Of a DNA stretch of 61,944 bases, positions 35,231 through 44,954 are shown piece by piece. The position numbers and the translations under genes were made by a program. Source of the DNA: Planctomycetota bacterium (lineage in GTDB: Bacteria; Planctomycetota; Planctomycetia; Pirellulales; UBA1268). Under the pieces are notes generated by a model, which did no database searches, had not been told where the DNA came from, and saw nothing but the letters and a program-made list of their open reading frames with translations. Position 1 is the stretch's first letter. Each line of letters begins with the position of its first letter. The stretch lies in the NCBI GenBank assembly GCA_029978905.1, contig JAPOIM010000005.1:40616-102559 (forward strand), in the 5' to 3' direction.

Positions 35231-36844
35231 TCAGCCATCGATCTGGGTTTGCCACCATGACCGTGCTTCGTCGGCATTCCACCCGTGTGCGGCGCCGCAC
35301 TGGTGCAGTGCCGCCGACACCGCCGCCGCCGACTCAAACCGGTCTTTCGGATCCTTTTCCAGACAGCGAAGGACGACGGCTCGCACGTCCTCTGGAAACG
35401 CTGCAAGCCGCGAGGCGACATCGCTCACAGGATCCGACACGAGACGGGCAAGCGTCTCCTCTGCCGTGGCACCTTCGTACGGCGGATGGCCCGTGAGCAT
35501 GTAGGTCAGCAGCGCCCCCACGCCGTAGATGTCCGCACGATGATCAACCGCTGCCGTGCGGACCGCCTGTTCAGGCGCAATGTAGGCGGGCGTGCCCGCC
35601 ACACACCCCGCCGCAGGATCGTGAGACTCTCCCACGGTCGCTGCCACGCCAAAATCGAGCAACTTGGCAACATCACACTGACCGCCGAGCACCGCGAGAA
35701 ACACGTTGGCCGGGGAAAGGTCGCGGTGAACGAGGCCATACCGGTGTGCTTCTTCCAGCACGCCGCAGACCTGCGTGAGCACGTAGATCGCGCGACTGCA
35801 GGAGACAGGGCCGAATCGCTGCACGATGCCGGCCACCGTCAATCCGGGCAAAAACTCCATCGCATAGTAGGGGGATCCATCCGTCGCGAGGCCACAGTCG
35901 TAGATCGCCACAGCGCTTGGGTGCCGCAGCATCGAGGCGAGGTTGAGTTCGCGTGTAAAGAGTTCGCGATCGACCTTGCCGTGGCGGCGCCCGGCTCGGA
36001 CCACCTTCACCGCGCACGGCCGCGTGAGGGTGTGGTGATCGGCCAGATACACCTCTCCCATCCCGCCGCTGTCGAGCGTCAGTCGCAGTCGGTACGGCCC
36101 CACACGACCGCCTGCCTCGATCACATCACGCTGGCCCCGCAACATCCACCCGGCGAGCGTCGCCAGAACGGCTCCCGTCACCAACGTCACCGCGTTGAAC
36201 ATCACCACCCGATGACTGGCAATGTCATCCATCACCAAGTGGGCCGTTCGTGCATGATCCACGACGAAGCCATGGCAGAGCACCAGCGCCGTCGCCATCG
36301 TGACCGCGATCCGTCCGGAAATCTTCGGCGAATGCGGCAGAAAGACGGCGCTGCTGACCATCAAGAAGGTCACCCGCAGCACACCGTTTTTCTGAAACGC
36401 CACCGCATCAACCAGGTCGCTCTGATCAATCAAATGGATTCCCGTCACATACTGGCTGTCGAGGAGAACCAACATCTCGGTCCCGAAGAGAAACAGCTCG
36501 ACAAGCCCCAAACCACGGCGACCGAGCGCAGGGAGACGCCAGAGGGCAACCAGCGCGATCAGATTCGCCGTGGCTCGCACGAGCAGCGACAGCGAACTCG
36601 TATCGGCTTCTGAGGGATGCAGGCCGCTTTGCAACGCGGCAAAGCCAAGGTTTGAGGCCAAGAGAAACGCGGCCACCACAGCCAGGCCCTTGCGGTACGG
36701 ATCGCCGAAGCCCCCCCGCCCATCCATTGGCGAGGCCTGCGGTTGATCGGCGGCGCTTGCGTGCGGTGACAATTCCGCCGCGACAACGATCTCCGAAAAG
36801 CCGTCATCGCCGCGCCGCTCGTCCCGATCAGGTGTTGCGTTCAT
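35231..36844 (-). CDS. Membrane Ser/Thr protein kinase with N-terminal multi-helix domain
   Basis: This is a Hanks-type protein kinase fused to a membrane sensor-like domain. Residues 52-235 hold about six hydrophobic segments. The kinase domain spans about residues 250-510: glycine loop LDSGGMGEVYLA, catalytic K280 in CAVKVV, E299, HRDLSPAN (H373-N380) and DFG (397-399), plus an APEQ. Lys in the usual HRDLKPxN is Ser. Most bacterial kinases put the membrane segment after the kinase domain; here the order is reversed. It ends 43 bases before pilT and begins 3 bases after the zinc-ribbon gene, so the three are probably one operon. Confidence 0.9.
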   Translation of the reverse strand: MNATPDRDERRGDDGFSEIVVAAELSPHASAADQPQASPMDGRGGFGDPYRKGLAVVAAFLLASNLGFAALQSGLHPSEADTSSLSLLVRATANLIALVALWRLPALGRRGLGLVELFLFGTEMLVLLDSQYVTGIHLIDQSDLVDAVAFQKNGVLRVTFLMVSSAVFLPHSPKISGRIAVTMATALVLCHGFVVDHARTAHLVMDDIASHRVVMFNAVTLVTGAVLATLAGWMLRGQRDVIEAGGRVGPYRLRLTLDSGGMGEVYLADHHTLTRPCAVKVVRAGRRHGKVDRELFTRELNLASMLRHPSAVAIYDCGLATDGSPYYAMEFLPGLTVAGIVQRFGPVSCSRAIYVLTQVCGVLEEAHRYGLVHRDLSPANVFLAVLGGQCDVAKLLDFGVAATVGESHDPAAGCVAGTPAYIAPEQAVRTAAVDHRADIYGVGALLTYMLTGHPPYEGATAEETLARLVSDPVSDVASRLAAFPEDVRAVVLRCLEKDPKDRFESAAAVSAALHQCGAAHGWNADEARSWWQTQIDG

Positions 36845-36847
36845 TCT

Positions 36848-38065
36848 TCAACCTTCGCCCCCACTCTCGGCGTCCGGCGGCACCGCACCCTCAGGCGTGG
36901 CCTCTGCCGGTTCGCTGGAATGGAATAACTGCTTTGGTTCGCCCCCCACGAAAGACCACACCCACTCCGCAGCGGTTTCCACCAGCCCAACACCGTACCC
37001 CACGCGAGTCGTGTCAGCCGATGCGGCGTCTGCTGCCCCGTCTGACGGTAGATCCTGACTCACCCCATCGGCAGAGGCCTCCACCGCTGGCGACGCGGCG
37101 GCCGATTCCTTCCCTCCGCTGAGCCAGGGAACAAACGCATATGCCACCGCCACGAAACCCAACATCAGCACTGGAATCCGCATCCGCCCCACCACCTCCT
37201 GATAGCGTTTCCAATCCGTCCAGAGGTAGTAGGCCGCGTAGGGAGGCAGCAAAAAGAGGAGGCCCTGCATGGGCTCCTTGCGAAACGAAAGCATCACAAG
37301 ACTCGCGAGATCGCCGATGAAGCCGATCACGTTGAGCAACACAATCAATCCCAAGCCGAGCGAGGCGAGGCCATGATTGCCCATGATGCCGCCACCCACG
37401 GCCAGGATCAGCAGCATGAACGAAATCGTGTAACTCGCCTCACTGATCCCTTTCGTGCCACGCGCGAGCAGACTGAAAACGGATCGATACACACGCAGCA
37501 CATCAGCCGAGCGCGACGGCATCTGACTTGGCGCGACGATGATCTCGGGTGGGTTGAACTCAAACTCCACCTCATCCGAGTCGCCAAAGAGTCCTCGCAG
37601 GTCGTCATCCGGCTCATCCGCGAGGGAGGCGTGTGCCTTTGCTCCCGGAGGCGCCTTTTCTGTTGACTGCGGAGACGCATCCTTTCCCGAAGGCACGGGA
37701 TCTCGCCGACTCGTTCGTGGGGCCTGCTTTCCGGCCGATGGAGGCGTGCCTTGCGGCGTCCGCTTTGCGGAGGCAGGACGCGGCGCTCGCGGCTCCAGCT
37801 GAGGCATTCCCACCGGGGTGAGCGACTTGAGACGGTAGCCAGTCTCCTCCGTTGCAGCGTCGTGCGCCGCTGCCGATCCCTTCGGAGGCGCCAGAGGATC
37901 CAACTGCTGCGAAACCGCAGCACGCCAATCCCCGTCTGCTGCCTCGGCGGCCGCAGGCACCACCACCCGCTGCCCACACTTGGGACACCGACTCGCGCGA
38001 CCTGCGAGCGACGCCTTCGCCACGAGACGCGTGCCACATCGCTCGCACAGAAAGGCGGTCTTCAC
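36848..38065 (-). CDS. Zinc-ribbon membrane protein of unknown function
   Basis: I do not recognise a named family. Near the N-terminus is a CxxC...CxxC zinc ribbon (FLCERCG and SRCPKCGQRV). Then come about 130 low-complexity Pro/Ala/Ser/Lys-rich residues and an acidic patch (DEPDDDLRGLFGDSDEVEFEFNPPE). Four to five hydrophobic segments follow (about residues 205-310), and the tail is Ala/Ser/Glu-rich. GTG 38065 has GGGGAG 5 bases upstream, giving 405 residues. A GTG at 38092 would add nine. It is 3 bases from the kinase gene, suggesting a linked role, possibly as its substrate or sensor partner (inference). Confidence 0.7.
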   Translation of the reverse strand: MKTAFLCERCGTRLVAKASLAGRASRCPKCGQRVVVPAAAEAADGDWRAAVSQQLDPLAPPKGSAAAHDAATEETGYRLKSLTPVGMPQLEPRAPRPASAKRTPQGTPPSAGKQAPRTSRRDPVPSGKDASPQSTEKAPPGAKAHASLADEPDDDLRGLFGDSDEVEFEFNPPEIIVAPSQMPSRSADVLRVYRSVFSLLARGTKGISEASYTISFMLLILAVGGGIMGNHGLASLGLGLIVLLNVIGFIGDLASLVMLSFRKEPMQGLLFLLPPYAAYYLWTDWKRYQEVVGRMRIPVLMLGFVAVAYAFVPWLSGGKESAAASPAVEASADGVSQDLPSDGAADAASADTTRVGYGVGLVETAAEWVWSFVGGEPKQLFHSSEPAEATPEGAVPPDAESGGEG

Positions 38066-38147
38066 TGCAGCTCCCCATGGCTGGCATCGCACCCGCGATG
38101 CAGGCTCACCCCGTCGCCGTCAACGCAAAGTTTACGGTATTGCCCGC

Positions 38148-38480
38148 TCAAAACCACACCACCGCCGCTCCGAGAGCAACCACGACCCAGAACAGCTTGC
38201 TCTCCTCGAACCACGTGAGACTCTTGAAGTAGAGCCACGACAGCACAAAGGTTGCCCCAAGCCAGATCCCCCAGTTCTGCCAGTCTTGTGGAGTGGCGGC
38301 ATCCGCATTGGGGCCAACCAAGAAGATGTAACTTAAAAAGCCAACGCCGAAGGAGTAGATCACGCTAAGACCCAAGGTCTGTTCACGCATCAACTCGGAC
38401 TTCATCAGCGCGCCGAGGAGGCTGATGAAGAGGAAGATCTTCATGCCGTAGTAAATCACGAGCGTCGAGTTACCAAGCAT
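38148..38480 (-). CDS. Small integral membrane protein, function unknown
   Basis: This is a 110-residue product with four predicted hydrophobic segments, beginning MLGNSTLVIYYGMKIF and ending in an aromatic ALGAAVVWF. Cysteines and known motifs are absent. It could be a small subunit of a membrane complex. It lies between the zinc-ribbon gene and the Band 7 gene on the same strand with gaps of 82 and 71 bases. Codon use resembles its neighbours, and the membrane pattern supports a real gene. Confidence 0.6.
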   Translation of the reverse strand: MLGNSTLVIYYGMKIFLFISLLGALMKSELMREQTLGLSVIYSFGVGFLSYIFLVGPNADAATPQDWQNWGIWLGATFVLSWLYFKSLTWFEESKLFWVVVALGAAVVWF

Positions 38481-38551
38481 GCGCTGATTCCTTCCAAACT
38501 TTCGATTTTGCGGCGTCGATCAGCATCGCGGGGCTCGCGTTTTGTGACAAC

Positions 38552-39493
38552 CTATCGATCGCCGGCATTGACCACAGGCTGGGCATGACGGTCGCTGCAG
38601 AGCACCACGAGAAGGTTGGCCACCATCGAGGCACGGCGTTCGTCATCGAGGTGCACCACCTGATCACGGGCAAGGTGCTCAAGGGCCATCTGCACCATGC
38701 CGACCGCTCCCTCCACAATCTTCATCCGCGCCGCCACAACCGCCTGAGCCTGCTGCCGCTGCAGCATGGCTGCTGCGATTTCCGGCGCGTAGGCGAGATG
38801 ACTGATCCTCGTTTCGATCACCTCCACCCCGGCCTTGTCGAGCCGCTCCTGCACATCCGTTTGCAGCTGCTCGCTGACTTCTGTCGTGCTCCCTCGCAGC
38901 GAAATCTCATGGTCTTCACTGTCGTACGGGTGGCGTGACGCGAGGCTTCGTAGAGCCGCTTCGCTCTGCACCGCCACGAAGTCTTCGTAGTCATCCACTT
39001 CAAATAGGGCCTCAGCCGTGTTGACCACCTTCCACACCACCACGGCCGAGATCTCGATCGGGTTGCCATCACGGTCGTTCACCTTTGACGGCCGCCCCGC
39101 AGACCGGGTCTTCTGCGTGAGGATCTTGCCCGTTGGATCCTTCACCTCGGGCGTGGTCACCGAGCCCGTTTCGAAGTTCCGCACCCGCAGCGAGATCCGC
39201 TTTTTGGTGTAGAAGGGATTCACCCAAAAAAAGCCGCTGCTGCGAATCGTCCCCACATACGACCCAAACAGCAGGAGCACGCGTGCATCATTCGGCTGAA
39301 CGGCCTGAAACCCAGCGAGGCTCACCAGAAAGGCGAGGCCGCAGAGCACCCCGGGAAAGATGAGGAAGCCTGTCCCCGAGGCCGCTCCGAAGACGACCAA
39401 GGTCGGTGCGAGCACCAACAGCACGAGGCAGATCACGAGCATCGCCCAGCCTGGTGCTGGACGCACCACTTTTTCCTGCATCGTATCTTTCAT
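38552..39493 (-). CDS. SPFH/Band 7 domain membrane protein
   Basis: Band 7 proteins form membrane rings associated with proteases or microdomains. The 313 residues begin with two hydrophobic segments (about 17-63), then the SPFH region with FQAVQPNDARVLLLFGSYVGTI, WVNPFYTKKRISLRVRNFET, and a later VEVIETRISHLAYAPEIAAAMLQRQQAQA helix typical of HflK/stomatin relatives. An insertion with KDPTGKILTQKTRSAG is a slight peculiarity. AGGAGAGG is about 8 bases before the ATG. No NfeD-like or protease partner is adjacent. Confidence 0.88.
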   Translation of the reverse strand: MKDTMQEKVVRPAPGWAMLVICLVLLVLAPTLVVFGAASGTGFLIFPGVLCGLAFLVSLAGFQAVQPNDARVLLLFGSYVGTIRSSGFFWVNPFYTKKRISLRVRNFETGSVTTPEVKDPTGKILTQKTRSAGRPSKVNDRDGNPIEISAVVVWKVVNTAEALFEVDDYEDFVAVQSEAALRSLASRHPYDSEDHEISLRGSTTEVSEQLQTDVQERLDKAGVEVIETRISHLAYAPEIAAAMLQRQQAQAVVAARMKIVEGAVGMVQMALEHLARDQVVHLDDERRASMVANLLVVLCSDRHAQPVVNAGDR

Positions 39494-39545
39494 CGGGAAA
39501 GCCTCTCCTGGTCAGAAAAACGCAAACAGCCGCTTGCGATGACGA

Positions 39546-40613
39546 TCACAGCGGATGGTCATGCTCACAGTCCGGGTCGCGACTGTCCGGATGTCCCACC
39601 TCCTCCACTGGGTGCGTGAACAGGTATTCCCATACCGGCTCGTACAGCAATGCGCCGTCGGCATCGCGTGGCGAGGCCCGACCAGGCGTCACGGCAGAGT
39701 GCGCCCGGCCGGCATCTCCCCCCACATCGGCAGACGAGATCAGGCGACGCGTGTTGCCGTAGGGCGGAAGCGTGCCGTCCACGCTCACGATCGGCCCATA
39801 CTCGGTAAGCCCCAAGAGTTCCCATGAGCGGCAGTAGTGGTCGTCGGTCCAGCCGCCGTCGAGTACGTGGGAGAAGCCGAAATACCGCTCCGCAGGCGTT
39901 GCCGAAGGAAGGCTTTGCCAATCTTGCTCTTGATCTCGGGGACCACAGAGCATCACCACCCGAGCCACCTCTACCTCCTTGGCAAAGCGGGCCGCGGTTG
40001 TGGAGCCATGGGAGGAACCCGCCACGATCACTTTCGACCAGTCGAGCCCCTGCTGATCCTTCGCCAAAAACTGCTCCCAACGGCCTTCGGGATGCTCCTC
40101 AGCGAGCCACCGCACAAACTGATGGCTCCGCTCGGCCATCCCATCGGCAAACGGGATCTCCACCTGGGGGCTGACATCCCTGCCCGTCGCCGCCTCCAGC
40201 CGCACCAATCCCCGGGCCATGCGATCCGTGGGCTTGACGATGCCAAACCACTGCCGCGCGTAGTGTGGCTGGATGGCGTGGTAGCCGTAGCTCGCGAGCC
40301 TTTCGAAGAGCTGTTCGTTGTAGCCCATCAGCCAGATCACGAGCTGCCCCCGGAGCGGAGCGTCGACGTCAACGACTGCATGCTGCACATCCTGCGACTT
40401 CCCCTCGGCTTCGAAGACAAAACCGATCTCGGGATGTTCAGCAGCCCGCGCGTCGATCTCACTGGCACGTGCCGTCAGCACACGCAGCCCAGGCTCCTCG
40501 CCGCGTGCCAACGGAGCACACAGGAACCATGCTGCCACGATGCCCAGGAGGGCCCGCCCTGCCCGAGCCGTGTTGCTCGCGGGCCTTGTTCTGCCTACCG
40601 CTCCCAAAGTCAT
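39546..40613 (-). CDS. Secreted alpha/beta-hydrolase-fold protein
   Basis: This is a probable exported hydrolase of 355 residues. ATG 40613 follows GAGGGGG and begins a signal-like segment (about residues 20-37, hydrophobic, ending RGEEP). The nucleophile elbow pattern GSSHGSTTAARFA is present near residue 215, and late His residues are candidate catalytic partners. Aromatic motifs YGYHAIQPHYARQWFG and DPDCEHDHPL at the end are distinctive. It may belong to the BPSS1187-type group, judged from memory. The substrate is unknown, and the tail is acidic and His-rich. It lies between the Band 7 and the 1381-residue membrane protein genes. Confidence 0.68.
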   Translation of the reverse strand: MTLGAVGRTRPASNTARAGRALLGIVAAWFLCAPLARGEEPGLRVLTARASEIDARAAEHPEIGFVFEAEGKSQDVQHAVVDVDAPLRGQLVIWLMGYNEQLFERLASYGYHAIQPHYARQWFGIVKPTDRMARGLVRLEAATGRDVSPQVEIPFADGMAERSHQFVRWLAEEHPEGRWEQFLAKDQQGLDWSKVIVAGSSHGSTTAARFAKEVEVARVVMLCGPRDQEQDWQSLPSATPAERYFGFSHVLDGGWTDDHYCRSWELLGLTEYGPIVSVDGTLPPYGNTRRLISSADVGGDAGRAHSAVTPGRASPRDADGALLYEPVWEYLFTHPVEEVGHPDSRDPDCEHDHPL

Positions 40614-40708
40614 CGCATTCCCCCTCGTCGCCTCGTGATCACCAGCCGCACAGCGAGACCGGCCCGCTGTACGTGCAGGAGTATATCGGGGGCGGTCGGA
40701 TGCGGGCC

Positions 40709-43700
40709 TCACCCCACAGACTGGGCGATCTTACTCCACCATCGCCACGCACCACCTTCCGTAAACTGCCGCCAGCCAGCGATCAACCAGCGAATCACCG
40801 CGTTCGCGAGCCATAGTCCCCAGAGCAGCATCAACAGCCGGTAGTACCAGATCGAAACCGAGAAGGCCCAGGGCTGCCCAAGCTCCACTCCCTCCGCGGG
40901 GCTGAACCAGACCAGCCGATTGCTGTAGGAGCCGTTGCCGCTGATAAACATCTCGGGTGTTCCCAAGAGCCCGCGACTGACGACGACCACCAACGAGACC
41001 AGCGACGTGATCGTCAGCAGCACGATCACCAGCTGCGTCATGTTGAAGCTGATCCATCCACTTGCCTGCGGATCACGCTTTCCTCGCCAGGCGAGTAGAT
41101 AGAGCCACCCGACCACGGCCGCCGCTGGGATCAGAGAAATCTGCGTGAGGCCGATCAGCAACAGCAGCCATTCGTGAAACCGCAGCGGCGAAAGCGAAGG
41201 TCGACTGAGCAGCGCCGCCAGCCCAAAGGCCAACGCCAACACCGCCCAGAATCGCACTGCCGGGCCACGGAGCGGGCCACTCGCCCAGAGGATCCAGCGG
41301 GCTTCCGACAACTGCATTTGACTGGCCACATTGGCGGCTTCCACCGGCAGTTCGACGGGATCAAACGTGGCTCGCTGCGCAAGTGGCTCATCTGTCGTCC
41401 ACCCCACGGTCAGCTGCTGCTTGCCAGGCTTGAGCCCCACGAGAACCCGCCCCGCCTCACGACGAACAGGCAGCGACCGTCCGTCGAGTTCCACCGACCT
41501 CACCGTCGCCTTTTCTGGCAGGCCGACAAAGAACTCGCCACCAAGGCTCGACTCCACTCGCAAGTCGATCGAGGACGTCTGCCGCCGCGAGCCGAGTTCG
41601 ATGGTGCGACCGATTCCACGGATCGTGAGCGACTTTCCTGCGACCGCCTGCGGGCGTTCAAACGCCAGCACGACCTCGTTGCCAGGCCAGGGATACCAGA
41701 CCGGCACCAGTTCACTGGCCCCTGCCTCATACACCGGCAACTCACCCGCCAGCGTGACGTTCCACACGGGCGACGTCACCAGCGACCAACGCTCCACCGA
41801 CTGCAGGCTCTCCGCCGCGACCAGCCGGATCTCGTCGGTGACTGGCAACTCGCTCTCCCAGCCGGTCGCGTCGACATTTGGTGGCAGCGTGACATCGACC
41901 GTGCCTGCGGCACCGGTGGTCTCCCCTGAGAGGACGCGCTCGCCTGGCAGCAGCGGGACCGTGAGACTGATCGCGCGGCCGGCTTCGGAGAGCCGCCGCA
42001 CCGTCGTCTGCAGCTTCCAAACGAGCCCCACCTCCAGCACTCGGTCGATTTGCACCACACCTCGCACATTGGTCTGGTCGTAGGCAGTCTGCCTGGCCTC
42101 CTGTGGCTGCCGCCGGGTGAAAAAGAGCTGGTCACTTGGACGGCCATTGGCGGTCACGCCGGTCACCTCCCACTGCTCCGCGTTGACGGCAAGCCGCCTG
42201 GGAGTGAGCTCAAAATCGAGAATCCATTCGGGGGTTTCTGGGATCAGACCTTCGACCTCGAGCGTGCAGACGCCCGCAGGCACCCACACCCACAGATGGC
42301 CATCCGGGCGACGCACGACACTCGCCGCCCCGCCATCGCGGATCACGCTCAGCGGCGACCAGACCGGGAGTTTCCCGGGGAGCGGCACAGCACAGGCGAC
42401 CGCCGCGTGCACCGTCACCTGGAGGGAAAGCCGGTTTCCCACAATCGCCAACCTCGCGTCAGGAATCTCCGCAGCTCTGGGAAACGCCTCATCCGGTTTC
42501 AGCAACCGTTGTCGCAAGTCGTTGAGCAAGGTTGCCGACGGCAGCACGTCGCTGGCGAGCGTCTGCCACGCCGTGGAGGAAGCCCCCTCGTCCCCTTCGA
42601 CTGCCATCGCCGGCACACCGTCGGCTGGCTCTTGGGCACGCACCTCTGCTCCCGCAAAGAACACCACGCCCAAGGCAACGGCCGACGCCACCACCGCTCC
42701 GCTTCCCGTCGATCGCGAGCCGCGAGTTGATTGCCTCGGCCTCGCCACAATGCCAAGGAGCACGGCCAGCAGGAGCACGCGCGCGACCGCCAAGATGCGA
42801 TGCCCGAAGGCCGGCAGGAGCACCGGCCTCAACGTCTGGTCCCGCCCAACCGGCCCATCCCACCAGCATTCCACGAGGTTGCCCTGCCACGCCGGACGAG
42901 GGATGCCCGTCTGCGTGCTCGTGCCTGGGGCAAATGTGAGGTTTGCCGATTGGAAGCGTTCCACCTGCACACCAGCCTGCACACCTGCTCGCGTGCGTGC
43001 AGGCTCTCGCGCCACCGATGCAGCCACCGACGACGCCGAGAGGGCCGCATCCAGTTGCACTTCGCCAGGAGGCGTCACTTGCCGTGGCCCATTGAAGATT
43101 TCCCAGAGGTTTCGCTGCCGATAGTGAATGCCACCCGGCTCGAGCTGCGGATAGAGCGCCGACTGCACCTCACCCGTGACGTACGGGATGAGATGCATCA
43201 GCAGCAGACCCAGCGCCAAGAACTTCCACGCCTCCATCCACCATGTCGCCCGCTTCGAACGCACCACCGAAAGCAGGGCCACCGGAACCAGCACGAACAG
43301 CCAGGTAAAACGCGGCGCGTAGAGCTCGTGATAGGCGAGCCCAAAGGCAAAAAAAGCGACAAGGCCTGCGCCCACGCCTCGCATCCGAAACACCGCCAGC
43401 GAAAACACCAGCAGCAAAAAAAGATCGAGCAGCGTCCAGGCGGTGAGCCAATCGCCATCGACATGGTCCGCGCCAAACAGGGCGAGCATCCTCCAGCCTG
43501 GGGGCAATGCGAGCGTGACCTGCAACCGGTCCGGGTCTGCCTGCCAGCCAGTGGCGGAGAGTTGCGTGTCTCGCTGCATCCGACCGATTGCCTCAATCAC
43601 GGGGCGAGGAGACCGAAGCTCAATGCCCGCCGCCCCAGACTCCGGATCGGTCGTGATCAGTTGCCGCTGCCCATCGATCCGCACGACCGCCAGCTCATTG

Positions 43701-44854
43701 CCCGCCACGACATCCAACCGGGAAAGGGCCCGGCATTCGCCTTGGATCGTGTCTTCGTAGGTCAGGCCCGTTCCATCGTCGTCGAGCCACAACCGGCGAT
43801 GGATTTCGAAGCGATCTGGCTTTTGGAGCCCCGTGCCGCTGTCCTTCACTTTCCAGGCAAGCGGCTTGCCCGTTTCCCACTGGAAGATTGGCAGCGAACG
43901 CCATCGCTCCGGAAACCGGGTCATCGCCACATCGACTGGCGCCGCATCGGTGAACTCAATCACGCGAAAATCAGGTCGCACTTTCAAGCCGATCAGTTCC
44001 TCCGGTGTGACGGCTACAGTCCCTTCCGGAAAGGAGAGTTCCGTGGTGTCGGTCGTGCGAAACGCGTCGATGCGAATCTGCCACGTCCCGGGACGCACCT
44101 GCACCCTGAGTTGCCCCGACTCGTCCACCGCCACTGGGATTCCCCCCGTGACCGCAGCGAGTTGCCAGCCTGCGGGGAGCACCTGACCAATCGCTTCTTC
44201 CCGACTGCGACCAGAGACACTCAGTTCAATCTCGGTCCGCAACCAGATCGGAAGGCCGTCTTCAAGCACGCGCGACACCAACACGCTGAGTTGATCCTGC
44301 TCTTCTTCAGCGGCCTGGCTCCGCTGCAGCCACAACCAACCGTCAGCATCCCGTTCGGGAAACGGCACGCTCGCACCGTCACGCCGAAGTTCGACGATCC
44401 CAAGTGCCGCGGGAACCGCAAGTCGCTCAGGGGCGCGGCCCCAGGCGATCTCGCCAACGAGCGTGTGAAGCCCGGCCTCGACCCGCACCGAAGGAACGCC
44501 ATCGCGGGAAAGCACCGCCGCCGGTACGCCATTGAGCATCACCTGCTGCGGCCAGGCCTCGGCATTGCCAGGAAGGGGCACCCAGGTGCGATCGAACGCC
44601 TCCAACTCGAGTGACCAGCGCCCCCCAGGAGCCGTCAGGTCGAGCACAAGCCGGGAAGGCCAAATCGCAATTCGTTCGTTCGGATCGTCATACGGAGATG
44701 GCGACCCAAGGTGCTCCAAGTCGCGGAGCACCCATTCCCGCCACGGGGCGAGGGCCGCTGGAATCGCCAGGTCCGCAGGGGCTTCGGCCGCCTCGGTGAC
44801 GCGACCGGCACACACCGAGAAAAGCATGAGGCCCCACAACAACACCGCGCGCAT
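40709..44854 (-). CDS. Giant membrane protein with duplicated periplasmic beta domains
   Basis: I do not recognise a named function. A signal peptide (about 1-23) is followed by a long extracytoplasmic region, a cluster of about four to five helices (near 470-590), a second extracytoplasmic region, and a final cluster of about four to five helices. The two exported halves share a pattern: VPLPGNAEAWPQQVMLNGV...AGLHTL (about residue 92) against VPLPGKLPVWSPLSVIRDGG...AGVCTL (about residue 830), which indicates duplication. The C-terminus has GWISFNMTQLV and MFISGNGSYSNRLVWFSP. From memory similar uncharacterised proteins occur in Proteobacteria. GGAGGCGG precedes ATG 44854. Confidence 0.8.
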   Translation of the reverse strand: MRAVLLWGLMLFSVCAGRVTEAAEAPADLAIPAALAPWREWVLRDLEHLGSPSPYDDPNERIAIWPSRLVLDLTAPGGRWSLELEAFDRTWVPLPGNAEAWPQQVMLNGVPAAVLSRDGVPSVRVEAGLHTLVGEIAWGRAPERLAVPAALGIVELRRDGASVPFPERDADGWLWLQRSQAAEEEQDQLSVLVSRVLEDGLPIWLRTEIELSVSGRSREEAIGQVLPAGWQLAAVTGGIPVAVDESGQLRVQVRPGTWQIRIDAFRTTDTTELSFPEGTVAVTPEELIGLKVRPDFRVIEFTDAAPVDVAMTRFPERWRSLPIFQWETGKPLAWKVKDSGTGLQKPDRFEIHRRLWLDDDGTGLTYEDTIQGECRALSRLDVVAGNELAVVRIDGQRQLITTDPESGAAGIELRSPRPVIEAIGRMQRDTQLSATGWQADPDRLQVTLALPPGWRMLALFGADHVDGDWLTAWTLLDLFLLLVFSLAVFRMRGVGAGLVAFFAFGLAYHELYAPRFTWLFVLVPVALLSVVRSKRATWWMEAWKFLALGLLLMHLIPYVTGEVQSALYPQLEPGGIHYRQRNLWEIFNGPRQVTPPGEVQLDAALSASSVAASVAREPARTRAGVQAGVQVERFQSANLTFAPGTSTQTGIPRPAWQGNLVECWWDGPVGRDQTLRPVLLPAFGHRILAVARVLLLAVLLGIVARPRQSTRGSRSTGSGAVVASAVALGVVFFAGAEVRAQEPADGVPAMAVEGDEGASSTAWQTLASDVLPSATLLNDLRQRLLKPDEAFPRAAEIPDARLAIVGNRLSLQVTVHAAVACAVPLPGKLPVWSPLSVIRDGGAASVVRRPDGHLWVWVPAGVCTLEVEGLIPETPEWILDFELTPRRLAVNAEQWEVTGVTANGRPSDQLFFTRRQPQEARQTAYDQTNVRGVVQIDRVLEVGLVWKLQTTVRRLSEAGRAISLTVPLLPGERVLSGETTGAAGTVDVTLPPNVDATGWESELPVTDEIRLVAAESLQSVERWSLVTSPVWNVTLAGELPVYEAGASELVPVWYPWPGNEVVLAFERPQAVAGKSLTIRGIGRTIELGSRRQTSSIDLRVESSLGGEFFVGLPEKATVRSVELDGRSLPVRREAGRVLVGLKPGKQQLTVGWTTDEPLAQRATFDPVELPVEAANVASQMQLSEARWILWASGPLRGPAVRFWAVLALAFGLAALLSRPSLSPLRFHEWLLLLIGLTQISLIPAAAVVGWLYLLAWRGKRDPQASGWISFNMTQLVIVLLTITSLVSLVVVVSRGLLGTPEMFISGNGSYSNRLVWFSPAEGVELGQPWAFSVSIWYYRLLMLLWGLWLANAVIRWLIAGWRQFTEGGAWRWWSKIAQSVG

Positions 44855-44954
44855 GACACCGCCTCCGCCTTTTCAATCGGGCAACCCAGCACATTGGGGC
44901 TCTCCTCGATTGTTGCTTCGCAGCACCGGCCGGTCCACGAGTGTGCCGGCGGGC

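Noticed and set aside
42731..44614. A 627-codon open frame on the + strand
   Set aside because: It lies antisense to the giant membrane protein and has a random, Arg/His/Pro-rich composition; the opposite strand has a signal peptide and membrane helices.
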